64,000 nucleotides of DNA, from assembly GCF_001411555.2 (NCBI RefSeq), contig NC_049903.1, forward strand, positions 21,765,327 to 21,829,326, in the 5' to 3' direction. The position numbers were made by a program, and so were the translations under genes. This DNA comes from Juglans regia (taxonomy: Eukaryota; Streptophyta; Magnoliopsida; Fagales; Juglandaceae). This document shows, one piece after another, positions 54,388 to 64,000 of this stretch. The notes under the pieces are model-generated. The model saw nothing but the letters and a program-made list of their open reading frames with translations. It made no database searches and had not been told where the DNA came from. Each line of letters opens with the position of its first letter. Positions within the stretch are counted from its first letter, which is position 1.

Positions 54388-56566
54388 AGCATCACGGTTG
54401 ATCAATTTAGAACCTTATAAGTTCCGGGGACAAAACACGTACATCACATGATCCGCACAAGCCATCACATCGATTTGCCACGTTATTTTCACCCCTACCA
54501 AACATTGCATGGCTGAGGATATGTGAAATAAGAACCACCCCATATGGTTATGATGATCTTCATCAATGTTTGTCTTCTGCAATCTGGGAGACTCTGAGAG
54601 CTGGGACCACGAAATTCAATCATTGAGAGAACCATTTATGCAAATCAAATATTTTAGTTACAGAAGAATTATATAAAAATAAATTTATAAATTAACATGA
54701 CTTGATGTAATATGTCAGATTATAAAATTATTTTTATTATAAAATAAATCTAACAGATGTCATAAAATCACATCAATTTATAAATTTATTTTTATTTAAT
54801 TTTTTTTTATACACGTAGTAATTCCCATAGAGGTCAAGATTCGGAAGACAGGAAACAAGTCAAACTTGTAAGGAAACTGTAGCCCAATACTTGGCATGCA
54901 GAAGCTAAAGCAGTCTACATGTACAATCCTGCGGACCTAGTTATTTCCCATTCACTGATATTTTCCCACCGACTTCAATGGAATTTAAACACTAATAAAT
55001 AACAGTCATAACCCTCTCTCTCTCTCTCAGTCAACATCTATGCTGTTCACTACAAGGCCGGCCACTGGCCAGTACTGCATTTAAGTGACCTTCTTTAAGG
55101 CCATCAAATTAGGCCAAGATGTATTATATGGTCCAGAGATGAAAGAAAAATCAAACCTATTCGATTCCCATAGCCATTGGATATAATGAAGGGTGTCGAC
55201 CAAAATTGAATTCTAATCAATGCAAATCAAACCCCGGCTTACTAAGGGGCAGCTAATTTCTTTACAAAATTTAAAAAAAAAAAAATGTAATTGTTTCCAG
55301 TATCAGCAAATTAAACAACTTAAAATAAATAAAACTCAATGGGACAAACTCCAATATGCATCCGTATGTATATCCAATATGCACCCTAAAATCTAAACTA
55401 TCAATTGGTTTATATCTAGTAATGAGATTTTGTTATATAACCTATTTTTCTTTCATCTAATCAGTAAGTTTTATTCAAAAATGCACGTTAGAATATATAT
55501 TGACGCAGTTTATCCTGTATATAATTTTAGCCTTTCGTGATTGAGCAGTAGCACGAGATCCGTCCCGATAAGAACAAAAATATTTTATTTTATTATTATT
55601 ATTTTTCTATTCTTAAATATATTTTTATTTAAAAAAAATCACAACATCACTAAAAAAATACTTCCTTAATCACTAAAAAAAATAAAAATAAAAATTTGTC
55701 TAAACCCAACATTCGGTTACTCTACCATTTTTGTTTGTGATTTGGACCAGATGTTACCAAATCCAGGAGAAGGTTCAAATCAGACATTTTCCACCTAAAT
55801 ATACGATAAATGTGTTGGGACTACATCTAGGCTAGAAGTTTCCGCCTTCTTTCAATGGTGGGTAGTCCAGGTCAGCCAAGCCCTCTGTAAGTCCAATCCT
55901 TTACACCGGTTATCAGCCCACCTCGCAAGTTCTTATAAAGTTTCAACATTTTTCTATTTTAGCTATCTGGTTATTTAAAGTGCCTTAATCTCATTATCTA
56001 TTTTAGCTTCAATTTTAATATTTCAATTAAAATATTATTTCTCTTATTCTTTTTGTATCATTTCTCTTATAATCAATCATATTCTTATTCTTCCAAATAT
56101 TATATCTTTCAAGATTTATCTTTTTGCAAATATCCTTTTTTTCCAAAACCTTTTATATTTCTCTAGAGGTTATATTTTTCAAGAATTTTGTCTTTTTCCT
56201 AAACGTCATAATTTTCAAATTATTTTTTAGACTTTCTAATGATCATTATTATTATTCAAGATTTGTAAATTTTCCAGTCATGTTAAAAAAAGATCTTTTT
56301 CCGTTGGTAATAAGTTTTCTTTCAATAAAAAGTAAATACATTTTTCTTCCAACTTTCATAACTTCATCCTATGTTTCTTTCCATTAAATCTCAAATTTTA
56401 CTTTTATGGCTCGTCACTTTTTAAAGCGCATTCTTTTATTTCCATGGCACAATACTTCTTAATGAAGCTAATGATGATTTAGATATAATATGCAATGGAA
56501 AATGTGATGGCCTAGGGAGCCCATTCCATATTCGGGCCTTTACTTCTAAAATACTAATCATCATTT
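54388..56566. other. Unassigned AT-rich region with one MITE
   Basis: No gene supported. Contains a foldback at 54673-54795, a CT microsatellite (about 55015-55028) and several A- or T-rich tracts. The ORF at 56124-56387 is Phe/Leu-rich low-complexity sequence. Confidence 0.5.
54673..54795. mobile_element. MITE-like foldback, about 123 bp
   Basis: Perfect 21-bp inverted ends (ATAAAAATAAATTTATAAATT at 54673-54693 and its complement at 54775-54795), with imperfect pairing continuing through the centre (ATGACTTGATGT and CATCAATTT-side sequence). No target duplication could be read with confidence. Confidence 0.75.
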
Positions 56567-57848
56567 TAATTATGCCCAAACTAATACACGGTGTTATAGT
56601 ATAGTTCAAGGTGTCAATCCACAGGGAGTCAGAAGAAACACAACAAGATACAAGTTTAAAATGAAAGATCAAATTACAATATGACAAGAATTTACAAATT
56701 CTACCTAAAGGACGTAATTAAAATGAGATTAGGACACGGATAAGCGTTGGGCTTCTATCAACCGGATCCATTACTCTGATTTTTTCAATCTAAACTATAT
56801 ACACAATTAAGAATTATAGCACTAAATTCTTAATTGGAAGATATGATATTATATTCATTTACTTCGTCAAATTTAATTATAGAATCCATTCTCCCTTTAT
56901 AAACCATAGTTTTCATATATAAAAATGAATATCAGATCTAAAGACGACATTATGTTCTCAAACAATAGTATAGCAAAAAATCACATCAATGGCATGAAAA
57001 GTCTGTTTAAGTCATAATTATATATTAATAATCCTATAGCTCAACAAAATCAAGCCATAGCAAAATTTAATATAATTGTCTCAAACTTATAGTATCCAAA
57101 ACAAATAAAGAATTGAATCCTGGAATCTTAAACAATAAAACTTAATCTATGAATTGAAATAAAGTTAAAGTATTTTCACCGATCAATTTTCACCCTAGGA
57201 TTTATCCAATATTTAGTTATCCATGGAAGAACTAAAAATAAATAAAAATAGTATTTTTCTCCTCTCTTCAGAACTGAGCCATCTCCCTCTTTAAAACTCT
57301 CAATTTCTTGCTAATTAGGAAAGAAACGCTAATGTCTTCATATTCCCGCATAAAAACTCGCCTAAATTTTATGACTCATCTTGGAAGCCACTTACATATT
57401 TCAAGAGTTCAAATTTATATATCCTTATTAGATATAAATTTGTAGCCCTTTAAGATAGCTTTCTAACTCATCAAAAATCGCATCAATCAGATGTGTGAGT
57501 CGAAAGTTATGATCAAAACACTAAGGTATGTCCAGGCTATCTCCTAGTGCGTTTTGGACTCTGATCCGAATTACTCTCAAACCCTATCATTATCCTTATT
57601 TAAAGAGTCCTACACTCTTTGAGAATTCTTAAGTTGTTCCAACGTCTTGCTCACTTAAAAGTCTTATTTTGAATTTGACTTGCACTTTAATAAACCCTGA
57701 AATTAAATATAAAAATCATTTTAGGAGTATCACAAAGTAAATAGAAACTCAATTCAATAATATACATTAATTCTTATGATTTCTATTCACATTTTAGCAT
57801 TTTACTCTAATAATAGAGTATTTAGAGTGCACTTTCGTCCACTTATCA
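56567..57848. repeat. Second, diverged copy of the 12345-13708 LTR
   Basis: TAATTATGCCCAAACTAATACACGGTGTTATAGTATAG...CACTTATCA. It shares the order and wording of the first copy (CACAGGGAGTCAGAAG, GATATGATATTATATTCAT, CTATTCACATTTTAGC). The left tip is mutated. The flanks ATCAT (before the mutated tip) and ATGAT (after) might be a degraded target duplication. Confidence 0.8.
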
Positions 57849-58625
57849 ATGATACAGTTGGATTTCCATTGAAACCATTATAAATACAAGAACTTCTCAT
57901 TCTCAAGTAATTCAGGATCTCATACATCACATACTCATATTAATTAGAATGGAGTATCATAATCTTCACTCTTGAATTCCCGACATTCTCATCTGGCTAG
58001 TCCATCGTGAGTGGCACAGCTTATGCCCCACATTTTTTATTGGATAGGCTCTGATACTATTTGTAATGGCCCAATGGAGACCCAAGCCACATCTGAGCCT
58101 ATATTTCAAAACGACTGGTCAATGATACAATTGGAGCCCCATTGGAACCACTATAAAGAGTAGAACTTCTCATTCCCAAGTAATGTGAGACCAATGATAC
58201 AATTGAAGTTCATTAAAAACATTAGAATGAGCAAGAACTTCTTCTTCTCAAGCAATGTGAGAACTCATACACCACTTACCTTTATTAATCAGAATGGGGT
58301 ATCACAATCTCTCCTCCTTCAATCTCAATGTCCTCATCGAGTCAGCCTATCATAAGTAGCAAGGCTCAAGTCTCACATTTCTAGTTGGGATAGGTTCTAA
58401 TACCATTTGTAACAATGAAATGGAGGGCTAAGCCACATCTGAGCTTATACTCCAAAATTGCTAGTTAATGAAACAATCAAAGCCACATCAAAACCATTAT
58501 AAAGTAAGAACTTCTCATTTCCAAGCAATTTGGATTCCATGCACCACTAACCTTAATCAATCATAGTGGGTAATAAGTCATAATGGGGTATAACAATCTT
58601 CCCTTTTAATCCCGACATCCTCGTC
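57849..58625 (-). repeat. Tandem array of diverged LTR-plus-primer-site units
   Basis: The blocks AATGATACAATTGGA, AAGAACTTCTCATTCTCAAG, AATGGGGTATCACAATCT, GATAGGTTCTGATACCATTT and GCCAAGCCACATCTGAGC recur in the same order about two and a half to three times. GCTCTGATACTATTTGTAA (about 58048) and TTCTAATACCATTTGTAA (about 58397) are the minus-strand initiator-Met primer sites next to LTR ends (TTACA). So each unit is the end of an LTR plus a leader, repeated head to tail. Confidence 0.65.
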
Positions 58626-59000
58626 GAGCTAGTCCATCACAAGGAAGTTCTACAATATCTCAACGGAGACATATCCACTCAACCTATTATGCCACACAAG
58701 GAAAGGCTTACAGCACGTGAACGAGAGCTTATAGACAAGTGCATAAAGAACTATGTGTGGCAAGCCAAGAGAGTGGTAGAATCCAGTCGAGCAACGAAGG
58801 CTCGGAGAAGGAGCCTTGAATTGTTGGAATCATCATCTACCTCAACCTAACATGATAGAATTTTAGAGGAGGGACCCCCAAACCCACCAAAAGAGACAGA
58901 ACTAGACCCAGATGAGTTCGTGAATGTCTACCACCATTCCAACGATGAGCAATTTTACTATTACCTCATACACTACATACCCTTATCACTCAATATGGGT
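58626..59000 (+). pseudogene. Short coding-like relic of unknown family
   Basis: About 58690-58848 on the plus strand reads, in one frame, MPHKERLTARERELIDKCIK, then NYVWQAKRVVESSRATKARR and a Ser-rich end, with a stop at the end. It is helical and basic. I do not recognise it, and it could be chance. Confidence 0.25.
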
Positions 59001-59089
59001 ATCACAATCTCCCCCCCCCCCAAATTTCCATCTAGTTTAAGCATTATATGTACTAGGTATGCTTTTACCCTACTCATTAAATCCCTCTT

Positions 59090-59810
59090 AGCCTATAGAG
59101 TAGAGATCACTCTAGGCATTGTCTTCAATCTGCCCCTGTGTGCACCACAACTTCTTCATGAGCAACTGAAAATCAATAGCCCGACATCTGTGATTGATGC
59201 TTGCGCAATGCTTGAATATTTAGTCCATTCTCAATATAATGTCAAACCCTAAGAGGTTGACCACTATAAGGTTTGCCTCCAACACTTTCCCTTTTAATTA
59301 TGAGGGAAAATTTGATACTACTCACATGCATACTTCTACCTCCCCAGTTGGCATGGCCACTACCACTTTCTATTCCATTGATTTTATTTATAAACTACAC
59401 ATCCAGAAAAATGTGGCAAATACAAATGACTAGGACACTCTCTAGTTGAACAACGAGCACGTGTAGTACCTATACAATTTGACTCTCCCTGAGAAAGTCA
59501 AATGCTCCTAGTTTTATTGATCATGCTTACTAGTTATTGTGCAAAACTCTTGTTAAAAGAACCAATACCTATGATGACTGACTCCAAACTCTTGAGTTTC
59601 TAGGGCCTCTTCGTCCACTTCTCCAGGCGTTAGTGTGTGCACTCTTGCTTGCACAAACGAATTCTAGCCCGATCTTCCTCCAGTGACACCAGGTCCACTC
59701 ACTTGGGTCGCTTTAAGGTATTCTCTAGCAAAATCCATAGATTGCCCACATCTGAAGCACGAAGTCGTGCCCATTCTACATTCCCTTTATTGGGCTTGTT
59801 GCACTAATTA
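59090..59810 (-). pseudogene. Ty3/gypsy gag-protease relic (minus strand)
   Basis: From right to left the minus strand shows a zinc-knuckle relic ECRMGTTSCFRCGQ (about 59735-59785), then broken sequence, then a protease C-terminal block LEANLIVVNLLGFDIIL with RMD (59228-59290), where functional relatives have LGMDWL. Gag followed by protease is the normal order. The frames are interrupted repeatedly. The chromovirus-type zinc-finger spacing suggests that group. Confidence 0.6.
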
Positions 59811-60129
59811 CACAGAGGTGCTCTACTAGCTGGGCGATTCCCTGAGGGTTATAGTTGGACGTACACTGGGCCTTGCCATGAATTTCTAAGGTAAGCTAGA
59901 GCTACTTCCTTCCCTAGTGGAAACCAACCACTTTTATCCCATGGCCATCCTTAGAGCACCCTAAGAGGAAATGACAAGCATCCACCTTCTTAGGTATCTA
60001 AAACACGTCACCCAAATACTTGACATGTGGCATCCACTTGGACAGTGAGCGCCCCCGCTAGCGTAAAGGGATAGACCACCAATTTGAGTTGAAAGAAAGA
60101 TGAGGGACAATTTATTAGTTTGGTGAAGA
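59811..60129. other. Degraded retroelement sequence, no defined feature
   Basis: Probably the upstream part of the same gag on the minus strand. No intact frame. Confidence 0.35.
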
Positions 60130-61588
60130 AAATAGTTGCAGGTGCTGCAGAATGTAGCTAATCCAACATGTGGGCAAGCAAGCACCTTGCGAGAAGGCCT
60201 GGCAGATACATCCTAGCGCAAGGTGGAGATGAGCGTCTCGCCATATGGTAGGCAAGCTGGAAACTTCACCCACCATGAAGGTGATAATGAGGGGCTAAAA
60301 AGGCTAGTAGCTCTAATGAGACAAGAGCTACCTGCCCAAGGCGAGCAATGATCTAGGATAGACTAGAGTGGATATGTGAGCTTTCTAGAACCACATGGAA
60401 AATACTCAGAAGAGTGGTAGTGTTGTATGCAGAAATCTCACACTCCATCTGAAGGGGTTACGACCCAAAAAGTCATATCATCTTAACCCAAAGGTTTGGC
60501 TCGACGCAATGTTGAAAATCCTCATTCAAGGAAGGTTGAGGAGTTGGCAGGTCGTAAGGAAGTGAGAACCATGTCCTAGTCATCTGTCTCTATCATCTTG
60601 CAGTACAACAAGCAAAGCTAAATGACTCTGATGCAAGCATACCTAGAGTCAGAAGGATGCCTACGATCCAACCCTATAAAAAGGATTTGGACATGAGACA
60701 AAATCCCACTTTTGAAATCTTAGGCACCTAAGGACTTGTGGATCCGAATTCTTCAGAAGAGCAAGGAAGGAGCAATGTAGAACAATAACGAAACCGACGC
60801 TATGAGGTAGGTTAACTTATAAGACAAGACTAGGGAATGTAGGGTGAATGTTGTATGTAAGAGGAATTTGCAAATTCCTTCCCATTTCTGAACATGAATA
60901 AATCTATTCTTAGATCATTATGTTTATCTTGTTTTCATTTCCTCTGTGTGAGTAACTATACCGTGCATCAATAATCATGGAATAGGATGGAGTCTCCTGA
61001 ACCATTCATGTGAGACGTCACCAGGAGCTTCAAACGGGTAGAGGGATTCCCCGTGAATGACTGCGTTGGGGCAGTATCATGTTGGCCTTACTTGATAGTC
61101 AGGATGTAGAATATCTTGGCATATCAGGCGTTGGTGTCTTCAAGTTGGTTGGCTAAGTAGACGCTCCCTAATGCAACATGTTATCTTTGTATGAGAGTCA
61201 ACCTGTGTTGGGGAACAGGTGAGCTGGCTTGCTCCATGTCAAGTGGGTAGAAGGGATTTCCCCAATGTCGAACAGTGAAGCAGCTCATCTCCTATTTGCC
61301 CATCATGCAATGTATGTCTGTATAACAAATATCTATGTGATGAGCCTCAATGTGATGGCAATTGTGCTTGTGAAACCAATATAATTTTATGTATTTGACC
61401 TACTGGAGCAAAGTGTGATTTCTTGCCTAGATAATACTTGTGCTTGAAAATAAGTTGAGCAAGAGAGTAATCCCTTGCAGGATGATTCCTCGCCATATGC
61501 CTTTGACTAAGAGTGTGATTTCTCGACATGCTTTATGGACCCATGTGTATAGCTTAAGAGGGTGATTCCTCGCCAAAGCATACATATA
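60130..61588 (+). repeat. LTR-like repeat with TATA box, inverted relative to 39900-40290
   Basis: 60200-60740 matches 39900-40290 in inverted orientation (GACAGATGACTAGG/GACAGGTGACCAGG, TGCCAACTCCTCA). CCCTATAAAAAGGATTTGG (60677-60695) is a good plant TATA box, and AATAAATCTATTC (about 60896) downstream resembles a poly(A) signal region, together suggesting LTR U3-R in plus orientation. 61021-61280 holds two diverged copies of AAACGGGTAGAGGGATTCCCC, and 61410-61575 has recurring GTGATTCCTCGCC. Confidence 0.5.
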
Positions 61589-62341
61589 TGTGACGCACGG
61601 AGATTCTAGTTGGGATTGGACGAAGCTTGAAGCGTCGGGATATGCAACACAAGGTCACATACCCCCGTTCATAACAATTAAAAATTTAATGCACCTATCA
61701 TGCAACTAACAATAAGCACTATTTGCAGTGGATAATAAGACTGAATCAAAATATGTACTGGAGATTGCACTCCAAGTATAGGCATGAACTAGACTACTAA
61801 GCTAAATCATTAAGCTACTCACACAACTCGGCTATGATCTCTAAAATACCGTCTAGAAAATGGCGGATCAACTCCATCAACTCTATGTGCGTCCACCATA
61901 GTCTGTTTGACCTCGTTCAACTATCAAACGTTAATCCTCAATCTCCTAACACATCACCTACCATTCTGGGGGAATGGTAGTTGGGACTTTGATTACGCTC
62001 AAACTAGTACGCGATATTATAAAATCTCAGCAAGTGAGGTTCCTAAGCTACTAAGAGTATGAATAGGCATGCATGATAGTAAATGACCTATATGCTTCAT
62101 GACTTGGACTTGAACATACGTGACATGACCTGACTTGGAAATAACATGACTTGACTTGAACGTGGCATGACTGCATGAACATGAGACATTTTTAACATAT
62201 ACATGTATGATTAAAAAGTGAATTGTGGATGCACCACGACTCCCCAAGGGTCGTATGCTCCTGTCGGTACCGAATCACATCAAAGGCATCTGCGTCAGCT
62301 GTGAGTACGTCTTGAAAGTTTTATATAAACACTCAAGCCAC

Positions 62342-62604
62342 ATGAATAAACCTTAGCAAGAGTATTTAGTGTGGGATACTTAGGTAGTATGAATTAACCA
62401 TTACAAGAGTATTTAGTGTGGGACACTCAGGTAGTACGAATTAACCATTATGAGAGTATTTAGATGGGATATTCAAGTAGTATAAATTAACTATTACAAG
62501 AGTATTTAGTGTGGGATACTCAAATAGTACGAATTAACAATTACGAGAGTATTTAGTGTGGGAAAATCAAATAGTATGAATTAACAATTACAAGAGTATT
62601 CCCT
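62342..62604. repeat. 47-bp minisatellite, five to six copies
   Basis: The unit GAATTAACCATTACAAGAG, then TATTTAGTGTGGGATACTCA and GGTAGTAT, recurs with exact 47-bp spacing at the start (62342, 62389) and slight variation after. Confidence 0.92.
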
Positions 62605-62879
62605 AATGGTAGTTCAAAATAACCATTACCATGGGTTAAGTACTTGTAAAAAGTTCGGCACCACCGATGTTCGGTGCCATGACTTCACTCCGGAAACCAA
62701 TTATTTAGGTCTCATTCAAAGCCTGTTGACTATACTTTGTCAACCGAGGGGATTCCACATCCAATTTCAACACTCCAGCGTGGACAATGGAGTTCCACTA
62801 TAATAATCTTCATCCTAGCATTGGAGTCATGATATAATAACTCGTGCATGACTTAGAAATATTTTTGTGGCAAGCTTGC

Positions 62880-63250
62880 ATGCTTATGACGTGGCATTCA
62901 TGGCATGTAACAGATAATCATGTAATAGATGACATATAAGTAAATAAGGTGACATGGCATTCATGGCATGTAACAAATAAACAGGTAACAGATGGAATGG
63001 CAGTCGTGTAACAAATAGACATATAACAGATTACATGGCATTTGTGTTGCAGATAAATGTGTAATAGATGACATTGCATTTGTGTAGCAAATAAATGTGT
63101 AATAGATGAAATGGCATTCATGTAGCAGACGAATGTGTAACATATGACATGGCATTCGTGGAACAGGTAAACATATTATGGATAATGTAGCATTCGTGTA
63201 ACAGATAAATATATAACAAATGACATAGCATTCGTGTAATAGATAGACGT
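62880..63250. repeat. Approximately 45-bp minisatellite, about eight diverged copies
   Basis: The unit ATGACATGGCATTCGTGTA, ACAGATAAATGTGTAATAG recurs. On the minus strand it produces a 15-residue periodic peptide rich in CH and CYT, which is not a gene. Confidence 0.85.
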
Positions 63251-64000
63251 GCAACAATTGATTGATGACGTGGCATGGTATATGATAATGGTTACAATAA
63301 GCATAAGTGACATGAATATAAACAATAGTAGCCTTACCACCATACATATGTAAAAATACTTAGAAGCTAACTTACTCATAAACACATGCTTCATGACATG
63401 ATGATCGTGACATGTGATAGATATTCATACTTAATATATATAACAATATGGCATGGCATACATAATTCAATTTAATAAACTTGAAGGAAACATGGACATA
63501 ACTTGCATAAATCTTTCCACCAAACATACATAAGCATACTATAGATACATTAAAGGCTAACTTACAGATATGTAGCGTACATATAGCGAGGTGTAAAAAG
63601 TTGTGAACTCAAATGAGATATTTCTAATATTAGAATATCTCAGTAAATACACATAAAGCTAAAGTTTTGTGGCTAAAATTGCAAAGCTACCTCTCTACTT
63701 GTGAGAAATTACAATTTTGCCCCTAAAATAAAGATTTTGCATATGAAGTCTAAAACTTACCAAAATTTACATTCCTTGTGTAAACTTTATTCTAAATCCA
63801 AATATCAACTCAAAAAAATTTAAAACAAATCATAACCATGAGACACATGCTTAGGCCGAAACATTCCAAGGCCTAAAATAAATGCATAAACTGATTTTAC
63901 CAACTCTCAAAAGTCACATCTTTAGTTCTAAAATCATGCTAAAACATCAAAAACGCATTTCATAAATAGTTAAACTCATCATAACAAGGAAAATACCAAG

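Larger units (their letters stand above)
61589..64000 (+). repeat. TGTGACG-family long non-coding element, continuing past the window end
   Basis: Starts TGTGACGCACGGAGATTC, then AGCGTCGGGATATGCAACACAAG, the family head. The body resembles 29445-32762, including GAGAAATTACAATTTTGCCCC (63701-63721) in place of ATTACCATTTTACCCTC. It contains two minisatellites. No coding frame. Confidence 0.65.

Noticed and set aside
56124..56387. 87-aa Phe-rich ORF
   Set aside because: Low-complexity T-rich DNA with no membrane-protein pattern beyond composition, no start context and no homologous frame in the other repeats.
62961..63347. 128-aa minus-strand ORF rich in His, Cys and Tyr
   Set aside because: It is the translation of a 45-bp minisatellite; the periodic 15-residue peptide follows from the DNA repeat.

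Overview
This is a eukaryotic, plant nuclear window built almost entirely of transposable elements. The lineages represented (Ty3/gypsy TAT, Athila and chromovirus LTR retrotransposons with tRNA-type primer sites, a plant LINE with a C-terminal RNase H, MITEs, and a CACTA/En-Spm DNA transposon with plant TnpD- and TnpA-type genes) point to a flowering plant, most likely a eudicot and perhaps a woody one. The species cannot be fixed from the sequence. I found no convincing host gene, tRNA or rRNA.

Layout. Positions 1-9178: a minus-strand TAT-lineage Ty3/gypsy element with degraded gag, protease, RT, RNase H, second RNase H and integrase; the right side holds the primer site and LTR, the left side a 157-bp tandem array and an antisense coiled-coil ORF. 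Positions 9311-19459: nested repeats, comprising two MITEs, a LINE 3' end plus an inverted second piece of it, a 1364-bp solo LTR with a perfect 5-bp target duplication (ATTGG), and several copies of a long non-coding family beginning TGTGACGCCCCC. Positions 19460-25278: a plus-strand Athila element with 5' LTR, primer site, broken gag-protease-RT and a 5'-truncated 3' LTR. Positions 25515-29444: a minus-strand chromovirus remnant. Positions 29445-38063: another TGTGACGCCCCC copy fused to a non-autonomous minus-strand LTR element (32763-37529) whose two LTRs differ greatly in length. Positions 38064-41451: repeat debris.

Positions 41452-54384 hold the best-preserved unit: a 12.9-kb CACTA transposon with matching CACTACAACA termini and a 3-bp AGT target duplication. 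It carries an intact spliced TnpD-like transposase (1154 aa), an intact six-exon TnpA-like gene (398 aa), and on the opposite strand an intact 394-aa plant transposon protein gene. The perfect palindrome CGTTCGAACG occurs 21 times by my count, in the two subterminal regions and upstream of both outward genes, but not across the TnpD/TnpA transcription unit. This suggests that one DNA-binding protein both marks the ends and controls the promoters.

Positions 54385-64000: unassigned sequence with a MITE, a second copy of the 1.3-kb LTR, a tandem array of LTR-plus-primer-site units, gag/protease remnants, and another TGTGACG element rich in 45-47 bp minisatellites that generates spurious ORFs.

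All assignments were made by reading the sequence and translations without database searches. Family names rest on recognised motifs.
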